DNA of 64,000 bases from Crenothrix polyspora (GTDB lineage: Bacteria; Pseudomonadota; Gammaproteobacteria; Methylococcales; Methylomonadaceae), in assembly GCF_900163755.1 (NCBI RefSeq), contig NZ_FUKI01000079.1, positions 1 through 64,000 of the forward strand, in the 5' to 3' direction. Made by a program: the position numbers and the translations under genes. The notes below the pieces were generated by a model. It had not been told where the DNA came from, searched no databases, and saw only the letters and a program-made list of their open reading frames with translations. Positions 1 through 7,499 of the stretch are shown here, piece by piece. How positions within the stretch are numbered: position 1 is the first letter of the stretch; the number at the start of each line of letters is the position of its first letter.

Positions 1-492
1 TCTCGAAATACTCCTACTCATCGGCATTACTTTATAAGCCCGATGAAACCTGGTTTCCTGGGATTAAGCACAGGATAAAACCAGTTTATAAAACACTTAA
101 TTCTTACAAACATCAAGCCCTGTTACGAAAGAGCATCATTCGTTAGCAGCTTAAGGCTTACGCTGTTTAACAATTGAATGCGTGATGGTTTTGCACGGTG
201 GACGGCTTGTCGTTTGGGGTGCAAGAGAAATCGGGTGTCCGGCGTTTTCCAAAAATGGCTTACCAAAGCAGGCTATTTTTGGAAGGCCTTGTGCCTTCAT
301 TTCAACACCACCGGCTGTCGTCGCCGGGAAATGACGGCTCCTTTTGTACGGAATTGACCGTGCCTGAATGACCAGGGTTTGTCTGCCCAACCGTGTACCA
401 AAAACATGCGTCGCCAGTTTATTATTGGGGAAGCTCGGTACGCTGTTTTTATCGGAGGGTCTGTTGCAAGCCTGTTTTAACAAAGAAATACA
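1..492. other. Hairpin-rich non-coding region upstream of radC block
   Basis: I find no convincing gene here. The region is rich in inverted repeats. TGGTTT/AAACCA arms lie at 51-83. A perfect 10-bp stem TTCCAAAAAT (247-256) / ATTTTTGGAA (275-284) is extended by GC pairs. GAAGG/CCTTC lies near 282-297 and CCGGC/GCCGG near 311-327. A 110-codon minus-strand frame (151-483) is open but runs across these hairpins and has no recognisable domain, so I treat it as doubtful. The density of stems suggests a structured transcript or leader. Confidence 0.4.
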
Positions 493-527
493 CCGCCAGC
501 CCAGGGCAATCTGGCCTGGCGGCTTTT
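493..527 (+). terminator. Putative rho-independent terminator
   Basis: CCGCCAG (493-499) pairs with CTGGCGG (516-522), followed by CTTTT. It sits just before the first copy of the pseudoknot RNA element and would insulate the radC unit from upstream transcription. The T-run is short, so this is a moderate call. Confidence 0.5.
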
Positions 528-569
528 GCCTTAATGGCCAAGTCCTGGCTGCTAAGGCAAAAGCAACGC

Positions 570-676
570 TTTTTCACCGTGGTCACTGCGGTTTCAGTGA
601 CACCTTTTGCTATCGCGAGCTTGCAATGCCGATAGCCGATCCCTGTGGGGATTGTCGCAAGCGCCTTCTACTGCTG
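570..676 (+). ncRNA. Pseudoknotted RNA element, copy 1
   Basis: A structured element repeated at 2260-2363. Stem P1 is GTCACTG (582-588) with CAGTGAC (595-601). GCTATC (609-614) pairs with GATAGC (631-636). GCTTGC (619-624) pairs with GCAAGC (657-662), interleaved with the previous stem, which makes an H-type pseudoknot. ATCCC (639-643) pairs with GGGAT (648-652). Three of these stems differ in copy 2 by changes that keep pairing, so selection on RNA structure is likely. It lies directly upstream of the radC leader. It could be the published radC RNA motif, but I cannot verify that here. Confidence 0.7.
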
Positions 677-690
677 TTATTTAACTTTAG

Positions 691-764
691 CCTGTCCGGG
701 ATAACCATTCCCCGTCAGGTGGCTGTGTTGCCCCGGTTTTAACCCATTAAACCTGGAGCAACCC
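691..764 (+). promoter_or_regulatory. Two-hairpin leader A (radC)
   Basis: Hairpin 1 is CCTG (691-694) with CAGG (716-719), plus inner CGGG/CCCG. Hairpin 2 is GTTGC (727-731) with GCAAC (758-762), plus inner GGTTT (735-739) with AAACC (749-753). The Shine-Dalgarno GGAG (755-758) lies in the 3' part of hairpin 2, six bases before the ATG, so opening this hairpin could control translation. Confidence 0.65.
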
Positions 765-1238
765 ATGTTATTCATTCAAATTTTACCCGGTCAATACCAG
801 CCTGCACATAACGATGATGTCATTGCTGAGGCGACCCATATTTATAACCAGTACCTGGATCGCGGCACGTCGTTGTCGAGTCCCATTGAAGCGGGGAAAT
901 ACATCAAACTCAAGCTCATCGCGTATGAGTACGAGGTTTTCATGGTGCTGTTCCTGGATAACCAACACCGGATCATCAGTTGTGATGAGCTGTTCAGGGG
1001 CACGATCAATGCGGCCAACGTCTACCCCAGGGAAGTCGTCAAGGCGGCCCTTTTGCACAACGCGGCGGCGGTGATTTTGGCACACAACCATCCGTCCGGC
1101 ATTTCTGAAGCCAGCCAGGCCGACATCAGTATTACCGAAAAACTGAAATCGGCACTGGATTTAGTCGATATTACGGTGCTGGACCATTTGGTGTGTGGTA
1201 GCGATGTGTATTCTTTAAAAGAACATGGCTATTTGTAG
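765..1238 (+). CDS. radC: RadC family JAB/MPN-domain protein
   Basis: A 157-residue protein made almost entirely of the RadC/JAMM domain. The metal-binding signature is clear: HNHPSG with H107 and H109, then S117 and D120 in the usual spacing, and an upstream acidic residue at E75. The N-terminal helix-hairpin-helix part of chromosomal RadC (about 220 residues) is absent, which is typical of the short RadC proteins on ICEs and plasmids. Their biochemical role is unproven; a DNA-processing role is inferred from association with mobile elements. The ATG follows GGAG in leader A. It is the first gene of a unit with the next two genes, each of which has its own leader. Confidence 0.92.
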   Translation: MLFIQILPGQYQPAHNDDVIAEATHIYNQYLDRGTSLSSPIEAGKYIKLKLIAYEYEVFMVLFLDNQHRIISCDELFRGTINAANVYPREVVKAALLHNAAAVILAHNHPSGISEASQADISITEKLKSALDLVDITVLDHLVCGSDVYSLKEHGYL

Positions 1239-1291
1239 CGTTTTAACAGCCAGCTTTGACTTGATGATCTGATTATACTTTTACAACTTAA

Positions 1292-1359
1292 CCTTGCCGG
1301 GGACACAGTTCCCCGTTAGGCGGATTGTGTTGCCTCGGCTTTAACCGAGGGCAACACTA
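1292..1359 (+). promoter_or_regulatory. Two-hairpin leader B
   Basis: Hairpin 1 has CCT (1292-1294)/AGG (1318-1320) and CGGGGA (1298-1303)/TCCCCG (1310-1315). Hairpin 2 is nearly perfect: GTGTTGCCTCGG (1327-1338) against CCGAGGGCAACAC (1345-1357), with one bulged G. The Shine-Dalgarno GAGGG is buried inside the stem, so translation of the next gene should be off unless the hairpin opens. Confidence 0.7.
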
Positions 1360-1827
1360 ATGACAAACGACACACAAACACCAGAAGGTCTGGTGCTGTT
1401 TTTAACTTGGGACACTTTTGGCATCACCCAACACCAGGCTCAGTTTCTGGTTGAAAATGGGCAAGCCGCCGATGAAGACGAAGGCTTTCGCATGGCCTGT
1501 GAAGACAGTGACCTGGTCACTTTGGAATGGGATTTTATGCTGGCCGAGTTGACTGAGAAAATGCTGGCAATCAATGCAGGTGGGCATTGGCAGGGCGAAG
1601 TTATCAACTTCGGTTGGAACAACCGTCAGGGTTTTACCGAATTTGTTGCCGATAATGGCCGCGATTTTTTAGCCAATGTCCTGCCGAAAACCGACTGCAC
1701 ATTCCACATTTATATTGAAGACGGATGTCGTTTTAAGATTCAAAACTTTCACCATGACTCGCCAACCGGCAATGAATGGTACACGCTTACACCTTTAACC
1801 CCCGCGCTGCACGAAGCCGCAGCGTAA
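1360..1827 (+). CDS. Hypothetical protein of the radC block
   Basis: A 155-residue, acidic, soluble-looking protein with no signal peptide or membrane segment. I do not recognise a domain. It is rich in aromatic and acidic residues (LVLFLTWDTFG near the N-terminus, NEWYTLTPLTP near the C-terminus). It starts with ATG three bases after the Shine-Dalgarno-sequestering hairpin of leader B, which fixes the start. It lies 121 bp after radC and 80 bp before the next small gene. Shared leaders suggest co-regulation with radC, so an accessory role in plasmid/ICE establishment is possible but inferred. Confidence 0.75.
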   Translation: MTNDTQTPEGLVLFLTWDTFGITQHQAQFLVENGQAADEDEGFRMACEDSDLVTLEWDFMLAELTEKMLAINAGGHWQGEVINFGWNNRQGFTEFVADNGRDFLANVLPKTDCTFHIYIEDGCRFKIQNFHHDSPTGNEWYTLTPLTPALHEAAA

Positions 1828-1841
1828 AACTTTAACTGAAA

Positions 1842-1907
1842 CCTTGCCGGGGATGCCTTTCCCCGTCAGGTGGATTGTGCTGCCCCGGCCTTAATCCGGA
1901 GCAGCAC
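1842..1907 (+). promoter_or_regulatory. Two-hairpin leader C
   Basis: Hairpin 1: CCT/AGG and CGGGGA (1848-1853)/TCCCCG (1860-1865). Hairpin 2: GTGCTGC (1877-1883)/GCAGCAC (1901-1907) and CCGG (1885-1888)/CCGG (1896-1899). Against leaders B and D the stem changes T to C on the left and A to G on the right, a compensatory change. The GGAG is inside the stem and the ATG follows immediately. Confidence 0.7.
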
Positions 1908-2120
1908 ATGGCAACACGATATGTCAGTAAATTCTTCCCGCTTGGTGACGGCAAAAAAGCCGGGCGATGGGTAGGCAACCATGATCCAAGAAGTTACCGG
2001 CCACCGCGTGGGGTTTCAGCGGTGGCTGAACTGGTTGAATTTCACCCGGTCACCCAGCGTTATTTAGGTGAGTCACAGTGGTGGATGTTTTTACTGCCCG
2101 ACCCCGTTAATAATGGGTAG
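1908..2120 (+). CDS. Small hypothetical protein of the radC block
   Basis: A 70-residue basic/aromatic protein (MATRYVSKFFPLGDG start, WWMFLLPDP near the end) with no domain I recognise. I chose the ATG at 1908 rather than a GTG further upstream because the upstream start would lie inside the leader hairpin, whereas this ATG sits directly after it with GGAG at six bases. It is the third gene after radC and is followed by a terminator at 2181-2206, so it probably ends this transcription unit. Confidence 0.65.
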   Translation: MATRYVSKFFPLGDGKKAGRWVGNHDPRSYRPPRGVSAVAELVEFHPVTQRYLGESQWWMFLLPDPVNNG

Positions 2121-2180
2121 GGTTTAGGGTGACGGTTGGGTGATGTTCCATTGCTTGGCGGCCGTCGTGAATTTAACCTT

Positions 2181-2206
2181 AGCTCCTGTTGTTTAGGGAG
2201 CTTTTT
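2181..2206 (+). terminator. Rho-independent terminator after radC unit
   Basis: AGCTCC (2181-2186) pairs with GGAGCT (2197-2202), followed by a run of Ts. It separates the radC unit from the second pseudoknot element and its gene. Confidence 0.7.
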
Positions 2207-2259
2207 CGAGTGCCGGTGTACACCACCGGTATTGGTAAAAGCATCTTTGATGCAACCGG

Positions 2260-2363
2260 CTTTACCCGTGGTTACTGCGTATTCAGTAACACCTTTTGCT
2301 ATCGCGAGCCTGCACTGCCGATAGCCGGTTCCCGTGGGAATCGTTGCAGGCGTTTTCTACTTT
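2260..2363 (+). ncRNA. Pseudoknotted RNA element, copy 2
   Basis: Second copy of the element at 570-676. P1 is GTTACTG (2271-2277)/CAGTAAC (2284-2290). GCTATC (2298-2303)/GATAGC (2320-2325) is unchanged. The crossing stem is GCCTGC (2308-2313)/GCAGGC (2346-2351). The inner hairpin is TTCCC (2329-2333)/GGGAA (2336-2340). Three stems carry compensatory substitutions relative to copy 1. Like copy 1 it runs straight into a two-hairpin leader. Confidence 0.7.
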
Positions 2364-2381
2364 GCTTTTATTTAACTTTAA

Positions 2382-2448
2382 CCTGACGGGCTAAATAATC
2401 CCCATTAGGGTTTTGTGTTGCCCCGTTTTTAACCTTTGGAGCAACACC
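2382..2448 (+). promoter_or_regulatory. Two-hairpin leader D
   Basis: Hairpin 1 is weaker here (CCT/AGG with GGG 2388-2390/CCC 2401-2403). Hairpin 2 is GTGTTGC (2415-2421)/GCAACAC (2441-2447), with GGAG (2438-2441) at the 3' arm and the ATG at 2449. Confidence 0.6.
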
Positions 2449-2904
2449 ATGACCACTGAACTTACTACTGCAATTCTTTCAACTCCCCAAGGCGCTGGAT
2501 CAAACCCCGCCCTTGATGATGACGAAAAACAGCCCAGACGTTTAACATCTGAGCAATTAACCCATGAACTGCGCCAGTACACCGGCAGTGAAAACTGGTA
2601 TCGGCATGGCCTTAACAGGAAAATGCACTATACCGACGGCATCAAGTTCTTTGCTGAAAATGGCGGGGAACAAGGCGCTTATTGGTTGCTGGATCTGATT
2701 GCCACTGACACTTGGCAGTTATTAAAAAAAGAGGCGTTTTTGATGGTCAGTATTACCGTCAAAGACAATAAGGCCGATTGTGTCGTCGATGATGGCAATG
2801 GCCGAGTTATCAAAACCAGCCACATCACTTACACCGACCTTCAGGCCGGTATCTGGAAGTTTTACCTGACCGGCGATATTTTGCTGTTACCCGGCGAATA
2901 TTGA
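2449..2904 (+). CDS. Hypothetical protein of the radC block
   Basis: A 151-residue soluble protein that I cannot assign to a family. The middle contains YWLLDLIATDTWQLLKK and the C-terminus LTGDILLLPGEY. The pattern of a short disordered N-terminus followed by a mixed alpha/beta region resembles a DUF6876-type small plasmid/ICE protein, but this is only an impression. The ATG at 2449 is preferred over an upstream GTG that lies in the leader. It is a single-gene unit: pseudoknot element and leader upstream, terminator at 2936-2962 downstream. Confidence 0.75.
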   Translation: MTTELTTAILSTPQGAGSNPALDDDEKQPRRLTSEQLTHELRQYTGSENWYRHGLNRKMHYTDGIKFFAENGGEQGAYWLLDLIATDTWQLLKKEAFLMVSITVKDNKADCVVDDGNGRVIKTSHITYTDLQAGIWKFYLTGDILLLPGEY

Positions 2905-2935
2905 TTTTTTAGTTGCACCACACTTTTACCTGTTT

Positions 2936-2962
2936 AGCCTCTGACATGTCAGGGGCTTTTTT
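2936..2962 (+). terminator. Rho-independent terminator
   Basis: AGCCTCTGAC pairs with GTCAGGGGCT (one wobble), followed by TTTTTT. It ends the unit of the gene at 2449-2904. Confidence 0.75.
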
Positions 2963-3024
2963 ACCCAGTGCATTAACCTCGCAGTGCTTGAAAAAACTGT
3001 GGGGTTGAGACGCGCTTTTTACTA

Positions 3025-3098
3025 CCCGCCGGGAACAAACTTCCCTGCGGGATTGTTTTGTCTCCCGGTATTCATTTTAAAATCTGGAGATTAAACCA
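3025..3098 (+). promoter_or_regulatory. Two-hairpin leader E
   Basis: Hairpin 1 is CCCGC (3025-3029)/GCGGG (3047-3051) and GGGAA (3031-3035)/TTCCC (3041-3045). Hairpin 2 pairs TCTCC (3061-3065) with GGAGA (3086-3090), which contains the Shine-Dalgarno. The primary sequence differs from leaders A-D but the arrangement is the same. Confidence 0.55.
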
Positions 3099-4712
3099 AT
3101 GAACAAAATAGCGATGAAAGTGAACCAAGCCAATCTGGTGAAAAGTTTGAAATACAGTTTCACCAATAAGACGAACGTGTTAAACGAGCTCATGCAAAAT
3201 GCTCGTCGTGCCAAGGCAACCCAGGTTGTGTTTGAATTTGCCCCCGAAACCCAAATCCTTCGGGTGACCGATGATGGCTGTGGAATCGATTCCATTGCAA
3301 CATTGCTGACCGTCGCAGAATCCGGTTGGGATGCTGAGGTAATGGCAATCGAAAATCCCTTTGGGCTAGGTTTTTTATCTGCGCTGTTTGCGTGCAGTCA
3401 CATCACGGTTGTCAGCAAAAGCGGCAGTCTGTGTTGTGCTACGGCGGATATCTTGTCGTTCAAACCGGTTGCTGTTAAGCCGGTGCTGGACTGGGATGGC
3501 ATGACGACGATCACTTTAACTGGGGTTGAGCTGGAACTGGAACGCATCGACAGCATTTTGCAAAATGTGGCGCGTGGTTTTCCGGTTCCGGTGATACTTA
3601 ACGGTAAGGTTCTGGATCGGAAACATGCACTGGATTCAGGCCTTATGTTTATAGACACGGCAATCGGATCGGTGTATTTGTCGGGTGTGGATAGGCCGGA
3701 TGGTGTACATAACGAGTTTGAGGTGTATTTACAAGGCTTGCCTGTGTACAGCTCTTACAGTTATTGCCAGCACTGGTTTTCAACACGACACCGGCATGTC
3801 ATCCATCTGGATTCGGCCCGTTTTTATGCACGGCTACCGGATCGCGACAAGCTAATTGATGAAATTGATGTGGTCGCTCGGATAAAGGCTATTTTGACAG
3901 CGGAACTTGAGCGCCATTTTGTGGATCTTAAAGCGAAACTGCCTGCGGAAGACTTCATCCTGTTTTACGAGATGCTGCGCCATTGGCACCTATTGGCACT
4001 GCTCAATGATGTGCCGGTGGTGCCCAGGGAAGCCTTGTTAACCATCAATGATTATCCGGTATGTAATACGGAAATCTACACAGACTTTGTGTCCATGCCC
4101 GATAACGCCATGACCCGTGCAGAGATTGAGGCAGGTGAAGTGGTGTCCATGGGTGATGACATAGCGACCGATGGTGCCGCCCGCAACCTGTTTGCCTGGA
4201 AACGGGGCAGCCTGGTTTATAACGGCGGGCTGGACAGTGGCCATTGGATACATGCGCTGGTGCGAAATCTTAAGGATGAACCGCTGTCGCTTGAGCTGGT
4301 GGATGAAACCCACGCTGCCCAGTTTCAAGGTGATTGGGTTTGGGTAGGTGTGCGCTTTTGCGAAGCCTACCGGATTCGGATCGGTGATGATTGTGTTGAA
4401 ATCAGCGACGATGCCTGTTACTTGGGCAGCGAAAACGAGGAGACCGTGATTGTACCGAAGAGTGATGCGTCGGGCTATGTCCTCAAGCAAATTTCAACGT
4501 ACCGGAATGAGCATGACGATTTTCAGGAATCAGCGCACGAGGCGGATATGGCGGCTTTTGCGTCATTCGTGGTGGCCAATACCGCGAACGATCCTGCGGA
4601 TGCCCTGCAACGGTTGTTGCCGGTTTTTGCAGGTTGTCCGTCTTTGTATGATAAGTCGTTTGTCGTCAACATTAATGCTGAAGGCCATGTGGCTTCGGTT
4701 GTTGCTGCTTGA
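3099..4712 (+). CDS. GHKL-type (HSP90/MutL-like) ATPase-domain protein
   Basis: A 537-residue protein. The N-terminal ~130 residues carry a Bergerat ATP-binding fold: N-box with E30 and N34 (ELMQNARRAKA), G1 motif DDGCGI around residues 58-63, and G2 lid motif NPFGLGF around 86-92. The rest has no domain I recognise. Similar GHKL proteins occur in mobile elements and some defence systems, often with unknown partners. It appears to be a stand-alone gene with its own structured leader (E). It is followed by a terminator-like hairpin at 4793-4817, next to which an IS has inserted. The ATPase fold is confident; the biological role is unknown. Confidence 0.85.
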   Translation: MNKIAMKVNQANLVKSLKYSFTNKTNVLNELMQNARRAKATQVVFEFAPETQILRVTDDGCGIDSIATLLTVAESGWDAEVMAIENPFGLGFLSALFACSHITVVSKSGSLCCATADILSFKPVAVKPVLDWDGMTTITLTGVELELERIDSILQNVARGFPVPVILNGKVLDRKHALDSGLMFIDTAIGSVYLSGVDRPDGVHNEFEVYLQGLPVYSSYSYCQHWFSTRHRHVIHLDSARFYARLPDRDKLIDEIDVVARIKAILTAELERHFVDLKAKLPAEDFILFYEMLRHWHLLALLNDVPVVPREALLTINDYPVCNTEIYTDFVSMPDNAMTRAEIEAGEVVSMGDDIATDGAARNLFAWKRGSLVYNGGLDSGHWIHALVRNLKDEPLSLELVDETHAAQFQGDWVWVGVRFCEAYRIRIGDDCVEISDDACYLGSENEETVIVPKSDASGYVLKQISTYRNEHDDFQESAHEADMAAFASFVVANTANDPADALQRLLPVFAGCPSLYDKSFVVNINAEGHVASVVAA

Positions 4713-4792
4713 TCGGATGTTTACTTAACCTGAGATGTGAAATAAGGAGTTTTCATATCCGTTACCGATGTTTTTAGGGCATCAAAATACCA

Positions 4793-4817
4793 GTTACCCA
4801 CGATTTTTGTGGGTAAC
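4793..4817 (+). terminator. Terminator-like hairpin, IS insertion point
   Basis: GTTACCCAC (4793-4801) and GTGGGTAAC (4809-4817) form a perfect 9-bp stem downstream of the GHKL gene. The T-run is in the loop rather than after the stem. The IS target duplication (4815-4823) overlaps its 3' end, so the original 3' flank is displaced to after 6032. Confidence 0.45.
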
Positions 4818-4823
4818 TCGGTT

Positions 4824-6032
4824 TGAGTACCGTACACTTTTTAAATCAGGGCATAGTTAGCTAATTTCATGGCGTTACCCTTAAGTCTATGCTAAATGGG
4901 GGTAGCGCTAAGTTACTGGACAATAACCTTTTTAATAGGCGACACCCCAATTTGAAGAGGCTCAAATCACACCGTTTCTTACGATGGATCAATATCTGCC
5001 AGCCATTTTGTAAAGCATACCCTCCCAGATAGATCATCCAAATGTAAGCCAAGGCTGCTGCAATTAGTAATCGAGAAACTCGCTTTGGGCATTTTAGGCC
5101 GCTTTTATGCAAATTGAATCCTCGGCTTTTCATAACAGAGTTTCAATTCTGAAACGTTGGCAATACCAAAAATGTGCTTCATATGCCGTTTCAAAACTCG
5201 TTACCCAGAATATGGGATTTTTATGCGAGCTTCCCCACCATGCTACGGCATTGACAATTGCGCTACGCTTATCGGTAAACTCAAGTCCTCCAATGTAGAC
5301 TGGCTTACCACCCCGATTAGGGCATACTTCAGGCAGCTGAAAACGTTCGCCTTCTTCGTATAAGGCAGCATCCTTACTGGTACGGCACACATAATGCCAG
5401 CCGAAACCTTTGATTGTGGTTAACCATCCTGGGCCATCAAATTCCCCATCTCCGAGACAGATAACATCTGCACCTATCGGTATGAGGGATTGCACCGCCC
5501 GGATCAGTTCAATGTGCATCGCCTCAGGAAAGTGGCCTTTTTTTCCTTTGCGAGTCATCCATAACACCGGAATAGCCCTTCCTTTATAGAGCACGCTAAC
5601 CATTAAGGTGATACAGCCACTTCCTGTCGTACTGCCATCGATAATAAGAACTATCGTTTGCCGCGCAAGCGCCTTCAATATTTGTTTGATGTAAGGCAGG
5701 TAATACAGGTCAATATCAACCGACTCATTCTTCAGCCAGCGACGCAACTGCATGATCTTACTTTCTTCTTGGCCTGCTTTGGGTATTTCGCTGGCAACTT
5801 CAGATAGCTTTACCTCGCCACTTTGGACAATCCCACAAATAAATCCCACCATGACATTCAGGTGTCTTGCTTGGTTACCTTTCACATCAAAACCCAACAC
5901 TTTGATTAATGCTTGATGTATTGCTCTATAAACCTTATGACAATTTGGCATGGTGAATTTGCATAAAAATTCACTAAATTATCAAACTGTTAAAAAATCG
6001 CAAGGGGCTTTCAAAAAGTGTACGGTAGTGAA
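4824..6032. mobile_element. IS4-family-type insertion sequence, decayed
   Basis: About 1.2 kb, bounded by imperfect inverted repeats sharing TACCGTACACTTTTT (left near 4828, right near 6013-6027) and flanked by a 9-bp direct repeat AACTCGGTT (4815-4823 and 6033-6041). The clean target duplication shows insertion in place. The transposase is broken by a frameshift, so the element is probably immobile unless helped in trans. Confidence 0.8.
4867..5951 (-). pseudogene. IS4-type transposase, frameshifted
   Basis: Two minus-strand frames make one transposase: residues 1-273 (5951 to 5130) and a C-terminal part of up to 88 residues (5133 to 4867). The first carries the DDE aspartates in IIDGSTTGSG and LGDGEFDGPGW and ends at YCQRFRIETLL. 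The second resumes with KSRGFNLHKSG and LLIAAALAYIW, the usual continuation in this family. The expected few residues between them (typically containing SDQ) are missing, so a small out-of-frame deletion near 5130 inactivates the gene just after the catalytic glutamate. Confidence 0.8.
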
Positions 6033-6232
6033 AACTCGGTTATATGTAGCTTTGGCTCCGAAATTAACTTTAACGGTGCGATAGGGGTGTGCTATTTGAT
6101 ACATTCCCAAACAACAAAGCCATCCACAACAAAGGTCGCAATGATATAATTTTAGACTTAAGTGACCTGAGGTATAAATAAATCTGGCGTATGCCGAAGT
6201 TTGATTAGTACGTTGAAGAAGGGAGGAGGAAA

Positions 6233-7420
6233 TTGATTATTTTTTATTTGTTTAGTTTGGCGATTTGTGTAATTTGGGTGTATATGCTGGTATATCTTAA
6301 CTATACGATGAATTCCTTACCTGTACTTAAAAAGCAAGTAAAACCAGCCAATTATGACGATGCTGAACTCGCCATGGTGAGTATCATTATTCCTGCCTGT
6401 AATGAAGAGGAACACTTGGAAGAGTCTTTACTTTCGCGTCTTAATCAAGATTATCCTCGATTCGAGTTAATTGTTATTAATGACCGCTCAACCGACGGGA
6501 CAAAAGCGATCATAGATCGAATTGCAGCAATGGACGGCAGACTGAGACCCATTGATATTACCGAATTACCTAATGGCTGGCTCGGCAAGGTACATGCGTT
6601 ACATCAAGGTGTCAAGTTGGCAAAAGGAGAATGGTATTTATTCAGCGATGCTGATATTACCTTTAAACCAGACATGTTACGGTCGGCTGTCTATTATGCA
6701 CAAAGCCAACAGGTTCAACATTTGACGTGTCTACCAGAAGCAGAGCTGTACAACGACTTTTGGCTAGATGTTACCTGTATTGGATTTTTATTATTGTTTT
6801 GTAATGCTGCGCGAATTCCGGATATTAATGAAAATAAAGGGAATAACGCCATTGGCATCGGTGCGTTTAATTTAGTTGAAGCCAAGGTATTTAATCAGAC
6901 CAAAGGATTTGAGTGGCTGAAAATGGAACCGGCCGATGATATGGGTGTTGGCTATATGCTCAAGCAACATGGTGCAAAATCCAGAGTGGCGGATGGCTTG
7001 GGACTCATAAAGTTTGCCTGGTATGAAAATCTCAGCCAAGCGTTTAGCGGTTTGGAAAAAAACACCTTCGGTCCCGGTTCGCAATACAGTTACTTTAAAC
7101 AAATAGGGATTGTGTTGTTCTTGTTGGCTATGGGGCTTCTGCCCTCCGTTGCATTGGCGCTGGGTATGCTTAGTGGCGATGTTATTCTGATGGGAATTGG
7201 CTCTTTGGCTTGGTTAACCAATATCATCGTTGCTTTTGTTGTACCCAAAGAATCGAATAAGGAAATCCCCTTCTATCTGCTGCTGCCTATCGGCATCCTG
7301 TTAATTGCCACTATCATGGCCAACGCGGCTTGGAAGTGTTTTCAAAACCGTGGGGTCTATTGGCGGGGAACATTGTATCCTGTAGAGCAATTAAGGGCGG
7401 GGCAAAGAGTAAAGCTGTAA
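6233..7420 (+). CDS. Membrane-anchored GT2 family glycosyltransferase
   Basis: A 395-residue protein with an N-terminal membrane helix (about 1-25), a GT-A domain (VSIIIPACNEEEHLEES near 50, VINDRSTDGT near 80-90, FSDADITF as the DxD metal site near 140) and three C-terminal hydrophobic helices (about 285-385). LPNGWLGKVHALHQG is typical of the HpnB/CrtQ-like branch of family 2 that acts on lipids such as hopanoids or carotenoids; the substrate here is unknown. The start is a TTG at 6233 preceded by a strong GGGAGGAGG. A TATAAT at 6145-6150 may be part of its promoter. It stands alone between IS remnants, so it may be a stranded or captured gene. Confidence 0.85.
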   Translation: MIIFYLFSLAICVIWVYMLVYLNYTMNSLPVLKKQVKPANYDDAELAMVSIIIPACNEEEHLEESLLSRLNQDYPRFELIVINDRSTDGTKAIIDRIAAMDGRLRPIDITELPNGWLGKVHALHQGVKLAKGEWYLFSDADITFKPDMLRSAVYYAQSQQVQHLTCLPEAELYNDFWLDVTCIGFLLLFCNAARIPDINENKGNNAIGIGAFNLVEAKVFNQTKGFEWLKMEPADDMGVGYMLKQHGAKSRVADGLGLIKFAWYENLSQAFSGLEKNTFGPGSQYSYFKQIGIVLFLLAMGLLPSVALALGMLSGDVILMGIGSLAWLTNIIVAFVVPKESNKEIPFYLLLPIGILLIATIMANAAWKCFQNRGVYWRGTLYPVEQLRAGQRVKL

Positions 7421-7499
7421 GGTTTTGTTGGTCGCTGCCAGGCAACGTTACAAATTTTAGCGGTAGCTGATAGGGGTTAATTAACGCCAAATTATATAA

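Noticed and set aside
151-483. A 110-codon minus-strand frame near the left edge
   Set aside because: No domain, no ribosome site that I can support, and it runs antisense through several strong hairpins; more likely a by-product of a structured region.
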